Shown: positions 5,234-6,444 of the stretch, piece by piece
Numbering within the stretch: position 1 is the first letter of the stretch
How the letters are laid out: each line of letters starts with the position of its first letter
Assembly (NCBI GenBank): GCA_030612965.1
Contig: JAUWMW010000141.1
Location: 1 to 6,444 of the forward strand
Reading direction: 5' to 3'
Length of the DNA stretch: 6,444 bases
Origin: a bacterium
GTDB taxonomy: Bacteria; Zixibacteria; MSB-5A5; GN15; FEB-12
Notes under the pieces: generated by a model
Databases searched by the model: none
Told to the model about the DNA's origin: nothing
The model's input: only the letters and a program-made list of their open reading frames with translations
Position numbers and translations under genes: made by a program

Positions 5234-6444
5234 TCACTTGACATAACGTGATGGATCGGTTACCGCGGCGTTCAGAGCCGAAGCAGCAGCGGCAGCCGGT
5301 GAGCAAAGGTAGACCTCTGCCTTCTCGGGTACGCTGTGCCCGGCGCAGGCGCCGTCGCCGGTGGTCAGACATCGATCACCATCGGTGAGCATCGCCCACG
5401 CGGGAAGGTCGTGACTACCGCATCCGGGCGGCATGATGGTAGCGCCGGCTTCGGCCAGGACGCGTATCAAACCCTTTTTTAGCGCCTCCAGATAAGTGTT
5501 CCGCGAGGCAGGGAAAACCAGCAGGCTGCAGTCGGGGTTGATTTTCTTCCCTTTGAGAATGTCGGCCGCGATCCTCAAATCGTCAAAACGTCCGTTGATC
5601 GCTGAGCCGAGGATAATGCGGTTTATCGGCAATGTCTCAAGCTCAGTGACCGCCTGTATTTTGTCCCATTGCCCGAGGGGAGCAATCTGTGGGGGAAGCT
5701 GTTCGATATTCACCTGATAATGCTGATCATAAACTGCATTCTTGTCGGCAATGGTTGGCGATATTGTTGTCGACACCCGTCCCGTCAGGTAGCGGCGGGT
5801 AGCAGAGTCGAAGACACAAATGGCACCGGCGGCGCCGGTGGCCGGAGACATTCCGCAGAGAGTGAACCGCTCGCTGACATTCATCTGTGACACCGATGAC
5901 CCGTGGAATTCGATCACTTTGCCGGACGTGTCCTCCTCGGTAAGCCGCTGCACAATCGACAGAGCCACGTCTTTGGCATAGACACCGCGCGACCGCCGAC
6001 CGGTGATATCTATGCGAAGCGTCGATGGCACCGTCACGGACAAATGACCACTCCCCAGAACATCCGCCAGGGCATCGGTGTCCGCGCGCCAACCCAGACT
6101 ATTGACGGCGCCAAGGGCGGCCATGGTAGCGGTGAGACCGACACAGAATTTTCCCGGTTGAACCATGCCATCTTCAATCATGATCTGGTGACAACAGCCC
6201 CGGGCTTGTTCATGACAGTTGCGGAGTCGGTGACGCTCAGCAAATTGTCTGACTGTCCTGTTGAGTTCGACCGTCGATCTGCCGTCGTCACTATCGATGT
6301 GCGCCAGTGTCACGACGATTTTGTCGGTGCTAAACATCAGTTCGCCGGGATGCTCACGGAATTTCTCAACTACCCGATGCGTGTCCGCGTCGCAGACGAC
6401 CAAGTCCGGTTCCACTTCGAGAGTTTCACCTACCTCCACACTTT
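5234..6444 (-). CDS. LeuC/aconitase-family large subunit lacking iron-sulfur and catalytic residues (5'-partial)
   Basis: The reading frame enters from the right edge; roughly twenty N-terminal residues are probably missing. I number from the GTG at 6439, which is likely internal. It follows the archaeal-type LeuC/homoaconitase pattern from memory of that family. The blocks I compared align without gaps: DKIV...VRQFA (39-67), G...VP (101-138), LGSxxNGRxxDLRIAADILKGKK (277-299) and CG...EVYL (340-378). True members are hydro-lyases holding a [4Fe-4S] cluster. Here the cluster cysteine of GSCTNGR is Ala280, and the CxxC pair is Cys340 with His343. The GADSHT active-site motif is GLTATM (101-106), and the two arginines of NRNFxGR are Gly362-Asp-Gly and His368-like residues. 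Of the early Asp-His pair only His47 remains. The frame is unbroken and scaffold residues are kept, so this is not ordinary decay. It cannot work as a normal isomerase. A regulatory, scaffold or new catalytic role is possible. No leuD-like gene follows it. Confidence 0.8.
   Translation of the reverse strand, partial: SVEVGETLEVEPDLVVCDADTHRVVEKFREHPGELMFSTDKIVVTLAHIDSDDGRSTVELNRTVRQFAERHRLRNCHEQARGCCHQIMIEDGMVQPGKFCVGLTATMAALGAVNSLGWRADTDALADVLGSGHLSVTVPSTLRIDITGRRSRGVYAKDVALSIVQRLTEEDTSGKVIEFHGSSVSQMNVSERFTLCGMSPATGAAGAICVFDSATRRYLTGRVSTTISPTIADKNAVYDQHYQVNIEQLPPQIAPLGQWDKIQAVTELETLPINRIILGSAINGRFDDLRIAADILKGKKINPDCSLLVFPASRNTYLEALKKGLIRVLAEAGATIMPPGCGSHDLPAWAMLTDGDRCLTTGDGACAGHSVPEKAEVYLCSPAAAAASALNAAVTDPSRYVK

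Noticed and set aside
5727..6092. 121-codon frame within the LeuC-like gene on the same strand
   Set aside because: It overlaps the longer frame that matches the aconitase fold over its full length. I also considered a frameshift here, but the family alignment continues unbroken in the main frame.

Overview
The window is gene-dense bacterial DNA, moderately GC-rich with codon use to match. It carries two transcription units that face each other across a short intergenic region. The genes are ordinary bacterial families, but SecD and the aconitase-like protein are both divergent. That suggests an uncultured, probably Gram-negative lineage. An FCB-group phylum such as a Zixibacteria-like candidate division is possible, but this is a guess that no marker gene here confirms.

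Left half (+ strand, 1-3301): a strong sigma70-type promoter with an extended -10 (33-60) precedes a small predicted secreted protein of about 144 aa that I do not recognise. A 92-nt leader with small hairpins follows, then secD (602-2353) and, 18 nt later, secF (2372-3301). SecD and SecF together form the proton-driven accessory complex of the Sec translocon. SecD carries an unusual acidic, low-complexity insertion in its periplasmic region. A convincing rho-independent terminator (3332-3365) ends the unit. A small exported protein just ahead of secDF recalls the nascent-chain sensors VemP, ApdA and ApdP, so a secretion-monitoring arrest peptide is a reasonable hypothesis here.

Middle (3366-3623): no credible gene. 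About 110 nt (3377-3489) hold four consecutive perfect or near-perfect hairpins. The loops of the last two are complementary, and a short closing stem may enclose those two. This looks like a dispersed structured intergenic repeat or an RNA element.

Right half (- strand, 6444-3624): a 5'-truncated gene of the LeuC/aconitase large-subunit family runs in from the right edge. After a 101-nt gap comes a polytopic membrane protein of the MATE/Wzx-like polysaccharide flippase superfamily, probably with a TTG start. The LeuC-like protein is the most striking item. It aligns almost without gaps to the family over the blocks I could compare, yet it has lost two of the three [4Fe-4S] cysteines, the Asp-Ser-His-Thr active-site motif and the substrate-binding arginines. 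It therefore appears to be an intact pseudoenzyme or a radically repurposed aconitase fold. No LeuD-like small subunit follows it.
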